Assembly: GCA_013177945.1 (NCBI GenBank)
Contig: JABLXW010000002.1
Span: 1 to 64,000 of the forward strand
Reading direction: 5' to 3'
Origin: Bacillota bacterium
GTDB lineage: Bacteria > Bacillota > DSM-12270 > Thermacetogeniales > Thermacetogeniaceae
Length of the DNA stretch: 64,000 bases
Below the pieces are notes generated by a model. The model did no database searches and was not told the DNA's origin. It saw nothing but the letters and a program-made list of their open reading frames with translations. The position numbers and the translations under genes were made by a program. Position 1 is the stretch's first letter. Each line of letters begins with the position of its first letter. Shown in pieces: positions 61,120 through 64,000 of this stretch.

Positions 61120-62280
61120 GTGCGGCAGGTTTACCTCGACCACGCGGCCACAACTCCGCTCCATCCCGAAGTGGCAGCAGAAATGAGCCGGGTTCTGGAA
61201 ACCTCTTTTGGCAACCCCTCCAGTGTGCACGCCTTTGGGAGAGAAGCGAAACAATATCTGGAAGAGGCGCGCCGCAAGGTTGCCGAACTGATCGGCGCCG
61301 TTCCCGAGGAGATTATTTTTACAAGCGGAGGAACGGAGGCTGACAACCTTGCAATTTTGGGGACCGTTTATGCCAACCAGCGCCGGGGCAACCACATCAT
61401 CACGTCGGCCATTGAACACCACGCGGTGCTCGATACCTGCAAGTTCCTTGCCCAGAACGGGTTCGAGGTTACCTTCCTCCCGGTTGACCAGAATGGGGTC
61501 GTGAGTCCTGATGATGTTGCCAGAGCAATCCGGAGGGAAACAATTTTAATTTCGATTATGCACGCCAACAACGAGATCGGAACCATCGAGCCGATTGAGG
61601 AAATCGGAGAGATTGCCCGGGAAAAGGAGGTAATTTTTCACACCGATGCCGTCCAGACGGCAGGCCACCTTCCGGTTAATGTGGAAAATTTAAAGGTGGA
61701 TCTCCTCTCAATGGCGGCCCACAAGATGTACGGGCCAAAAGGGGCGGGGGCCCTCTACATCAGGAAGCGAATCCGCCTGACCCCCCTTTTCCACGGGGGC
61801 GGCCAGGAACGAAAAAGGCGGCCGGGAACGGAAAATCTGCCGGGGATCGTCGGTTTTGGGAAAGCCGCGGAAATTGCCGGGCGCGAGCTTTCCGCAACGA
61901 GTGCGAGGGTTCAAAAACTCCGGGATAAATTGATTCAGGGAATCCAAAAGCGGGTTCCTGACGTCAGGCTGAACGGCCACCCCACCCGGCGTTTGCCCAA
62001 TAATGTCAATTTCAGCTTCGCCGGGGTGGAAGGGGAGTCCCTCCTCTTAAGTTTGGATCTAAAGGGAATCGCCGCGTCCACCGGTTCTGCCTGCAGTGCT
62101 GGAGCGCTCCAGGCGTCCCACGTGTTGACGGCAATCGGGCTTCCCCCCGAACTCGCCCGCGGCTCGCTGCGGATGACCGCAGGTCTTGCAAATACCGAGG
62201 AGGATATTGACTATGTGCTTGAGGTACTTCCGGATGTCGTAGCGAAGCTCCGGACGCTGTCCCCACTTGGCCGGAACTAG
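61120..62280 (+). CDS. Cysteine desulfurase (NifS/IscS family)
   Basis: This 386-aa protein is a class V aminotransferase-fold cysteine desulfurase. It starts MRQVYLDHAATTP, has the PLP Lys in SMAAHKMYGPKGAG, and the catalytic Cys in the STGSACSAGALQ loop of IscS-type enzymes. It strips sulfur from cysteine for iron-sulfur clusters and thio-modified tRNA. GTG 61120 follows GGGGAG at 61106-61111. mnmA follows directly, so sulfur delivery to MnmA is likely. There is no nifU or iscU beside it. Confidence 0.95.
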   Translation: MRQVYLDHAATTPLHPEVAAEMSRVLETSFGNPSSVHAFGREAKQYLEEARRKVAELIGAVPEEIIFTSGGTEADNLAILGTVYANQRRGNHIITSAIEHHAVLDTCKFLAQNGFEVTFLPVDQNGVVSPDDVARAIRRETILISIMHANNEIGTIEPIEEIGEIAREKEVIFHTDAVQTAGHLPVNVENLKVDLLSMAAHKMYGPKGAGALYIRKRIRLTPLFHGGGQERKRRPGTENLPGIVGFGKAAEIAGRELSATSARVQKLRDKLIQGIQKRVPDVRLNGHPTRRLPNNVNFSFAGVEGESLLLSLDLKGIAASTGSACSAGALQASHVLTAIGLPPELARGSLRMTAGLANTEEDIDYVLEVLPDVVAKLRTLSPLGRN

Positions 62281-62342
62281 AGAGGCCCGGAGCGGCCGGA
62301 AAGGCTTGCGCGAAAATGAAGAGGTGCGGGGGGCGGAAACCG

Positions 62343-63419
62343 GTGCAGAAAACGGTTTTTGTCGCGATGAGCGGAGGTGTCGACAGTTCGGTAGCCGCTT
62401 TTTTGCTTAAACAAAAGGGGTACCGCGTGATCGGGATCACGATGCAGATCTGGCCGGCCGGGGAGGACCCCGAATACGGGGGTTGCTGTTCCCTGGCAGC
62501 AGTTGAAGACGCCCGGAGAGTGGCGGCGATTCTGGAAATTCCTCACTATGTCTGGAATTTTGCGGATATCTTTGAAAAAAAAGTAATAGATTATTTTTGC
62601 CGGGAGTACCTCAGCGGCCGTACCCCAAACCCCTGCCTGGCCTGCAACCGGGAGATCAAATTCAAGGCCCTGCTGGGCCGCGTGCGCGCCCTCGGTGCCG
62701 ACTTTCTCGCCACCGGTCACTACGCCCGGATTGAGTACAGTTCAGAGAGGGGGCGCTGGATTTTGCGCCGGGGGCTGGACCCCAGAAAGGACCAGAGCTA
62801 CGTCCTGTACATGCTGGAGCAGGATCAAATGCCTCACCTTCTCTTTCCCCTGGGGACGTGCACGAAGGAGGAGGTTCGCCGCATTGCCGGCTCTTCCGGT
62901 CTCCCGGTTGCCGCGAAAAAGGAAAGCCAGGAAATCTGTTTTGTTCCGGATGGTGACTACCGCCGCTTTTTAAAGGAACGGGTTCCGGGGATTAAGCCGG
63001 GGCCCATTTACGATCTGAAAGGAAACCTTGTGGGTTACCATGAGGGGCTTGCCTTTTATACCATCGGGCAGCGGCGCGGCCTGGGTCTTGCCCTGGGCTA
63101 TCCTGCCTATGTTGTGGAAATCGACTTTCCCCGCAACGCCCTGATTGTCGGGAGAAAGGAAGATTTGAAGGCATCTGGTTTGGTTGCGGAGGATGCGAAT
63201 TTTATTGCCATCGAGAGCCTGGAGGCGCCCCGGGAGGCGGAGGTAAAGATCCGTTATACATCGCCGCCTGTTCCGGCAGTAATATCTCCCGGAAAGAACG
63301 GTACGGTTGAGGTGAGATTTGCCCAGCCTCAAAAAGCGGTCACACCTGGCCAGGCTGCTGTTTTCTACGAAGGGGATTTGGTGCTTGGCGGCGGAGTCAT
63401 TGCACGCGCCTCTTTTTGA
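62343..63419 (+). CDS. mnmA: tRNA-specific 2-thiouridylase MnmA
   Basis: This 358-aa protein adds sulfur to C2 of U34 in tRNA-Lys, -Glu and -Gln. The PP-loop AMSGGVDSSVAAFLL is at residues 8-22. The two catalytic Cys lie in NPCLACNREIKF and SQEICFVPDGDY. GTG 62343 gives the usual short N-terminus; an ATG at 62316 would add nine residues. It is coupled with the desulfurase gene and acts on the same wobble base as MnmG. A strong terminator follows. Confidence 0.95.
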   Translation: MQKTVFVAMSGGVDSSVAAFLLKQKGYRVIGITMQIWPAGEDPEYGGCCSLAAVEDARRVAAILEIPHYVWNFADIFEKKVIDYFCREYLSGRTPNPCLACNREIKFKALLGRVRALGADFLATGHYARIEYSSERGRWILRRGLDPRKDQSYVLYMLEQDQMPHLLFPLGTCTKEEVRRIAGSSGLPVAAKKESQEICFVPDGDYRRFLKERVPGIKPGPIYDLKGNLVGYHEGLAFYTIGQRRGLGLALGYPAYVVEIDFPRNALIVGRKEDLKASGLVAEDANFIAIESLEAPREAEVKIRYTSPPVPAVISPGKNGTVEVRFAQPQKAVTPGQAAVFYEGDLVLGGGVIARASF

Positions 63420-63437
63420 CAGAGGCGCATTTTTTTC
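63406..63437 (+). terminator. Terminator after mnmA
   Basis: GCGCCTCT and AGAGGCGC form an 8-bp stem around TTTTGAC, followed by A and a run of seven T residues. The 5' arm lies inside the end of mnmA. Confidence 0.9.
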
Positions 63438-63492
63438 TGAAACTGCGGTAATAATAAAAAAGCGAGGCCAAGGTTTGAAGGAGATGGGGTAG

Positions 63493-64000
63493 TTGCGCAA
63501 GGGCCGGGAGATCATAGGGCTGCCGGTGGTTAACCTTGCTACGGGAAAAGAAATCGGGCATGTTGGCGATCTTGTCTGGTGCCCCGAAACACGAAAGATA
63601 ACCGGCATCATCCTTAATGAGGGAGGAGTGTTATCCCGGCCGCGCCTGATACGTTACCAGGATGTGGTCAATATCGGCAGGGATGCAGTTATCGTTGCGG
63701 GGGAGGCACCGGAGGGGGAGGCAGATCCAGAGACCGGCCTGAGGGTAACCCAGGTAGCAGGCATACCGGTGATCACCGCGCGAGGGGAAAACCTGGGTAC
63801 AATGGAAGACGTGGTGTTCACCATGACTGGAGGAGAGCTTGCGGGCTACGAAATTTCCGCCGGTCTTGTTGATGATTTGATTTCCGGGAGAAGCACCATT
63901 CCCTGGGATGCCGTTGCCACCTGGGGGGAAGAGGCGGTTATTATTAAAGATGTTCCAGGACTAGAGGCCCCGGAGCCGAGGAGGGAAAGCAATGCAGTGT
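63493..64000 (+). CDS. PRC-barrel domain protein, two repeats (cut by window end)
   Basis: The visible 169 residues hold two PRC-barrel domains: the first begins REIIGLPVVNLATGKEIGHVGDLVW and the second begins VAGIPVITARGENLGTMEDVVFT. PRC barrels bind RNA or other proteins and occur in RimM and in photosynthetic and sporulation-linked proteins. TTG 63493 has AAGGAGATGGGG 5-16 bases upstream. The gene runs past base 64000, so its end and any further domains are not seen. It is the next gene after mnmA. Confidence 0.8.
   Translation, partial: MRKGREIIGLPVVNLATGKEIGHVGDLVWCPETRKITGIILNEGGVLSRPRLIRYQDVVNIGRDAVIVAGEAPEGEADPETGLRVTQVAGIPVITARGENLGTMEDVVFTMTGGELAGYEISAGLVDDLISGRSTIPWDAVATWGEEAVIIKDVPGLEAPEPRRESNAV

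Overview
The window looks like a chromosomal segment of an anaerobic, spore-forming Clostridia-type Firmicute (Peptococcaceae / Thermoanaerobacterales style, perhaps a thermophile). The reasons are strong GGAGG ribosome binding sites with many GTG/TTG starts, sporulation-linked families (YtaF, a BofC-like protein, a possible Spo0E-like peptide), an S-box riboswitch, a CooT-type nickel protein, and the anaerobic homocysteine-synthesis protein set. G+C is roughly 50-60% with clear local drops. This placement is inferred from gene content only.

Layout. 1-300: the end of an rRNA operon (5S rRNA and two terminators). 337-8689: glycogen debranching enzyme, an isochorismatase-family hydrolase, DUF3842 and CooT-like proteins, TatA, then a SAM-I riboswitch driving a three-gene homocysteine operon (DUF39, NIL-ferredoxin, UPF0280), followed by nadE, a YebC-family regulator and a BofC-like membrane protein. 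8690-26900: a defence island made of a PD-(D/E)XK-like protein and a complete type 1-like BREX operon (brxA, brxB, brxC, pglX, pglZ, brxL) with an extra PHP-domain/ABC-ATPase gene between pglX and pglZ. 26974-36648: core genes (CapA-like protein, polA, mutM, ytaF, coaE, lytic transglycosylase, nicotinate phosphoribosyltransferase, peptide-binding protein, FmdB-like protein).

36738-39222: tRNA-Leu and small accessory genes on the minus strand (a toxin-antitoxin pair with an unusual zinc-ribbon antitoxin, a one-repeat dockerin-like protein, a ferredoxin, a HEPN protein). 39414-41168: gltX followed by tRNA-Gln and tRNA-Glu. 41231-44874: PIG-L deacetylase, rhomboid protease, mnmG. 45002-47506: a split FeoB iron transporter with a zinc-ribbon protein and FeoA. 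47497-50504 (minus strand): a ChlI-like AAA+ ATPase and a VWA protein. 50731-56555: small regulators, then a glycan cluster (DUF4912, GH57-GT4 fusion, sugar nucleotidyltransferase). 56582-59035: an atypical histidine kinase and a sigma-54 response regulator. 59097-64000: a tiny Pro-rich ORF, thioredoxin, rarA, cysteine desulfurase, mnmA, and a PRC-barrel protein cut by the window end.

Functional links. The nicotinamidase-like hydrolase, nicotinate phosphoribosyltransferase and NadE together could form a nicotinamide-to-NAD salvage route. The debranching enzyme, the GH57-GT4 fusion and the nucleotidyltransferase point to an alpha-glucan store. The desulfurase probably supplies sulfur to MnmA, and MnmG and MnmA both modify the tRNA wobble uridine. 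The most unusual content is the BREX island: its embedded PHP-ATPase gene and the AT-rich specificity segment inside pglX both differ in composition from their neighbours.
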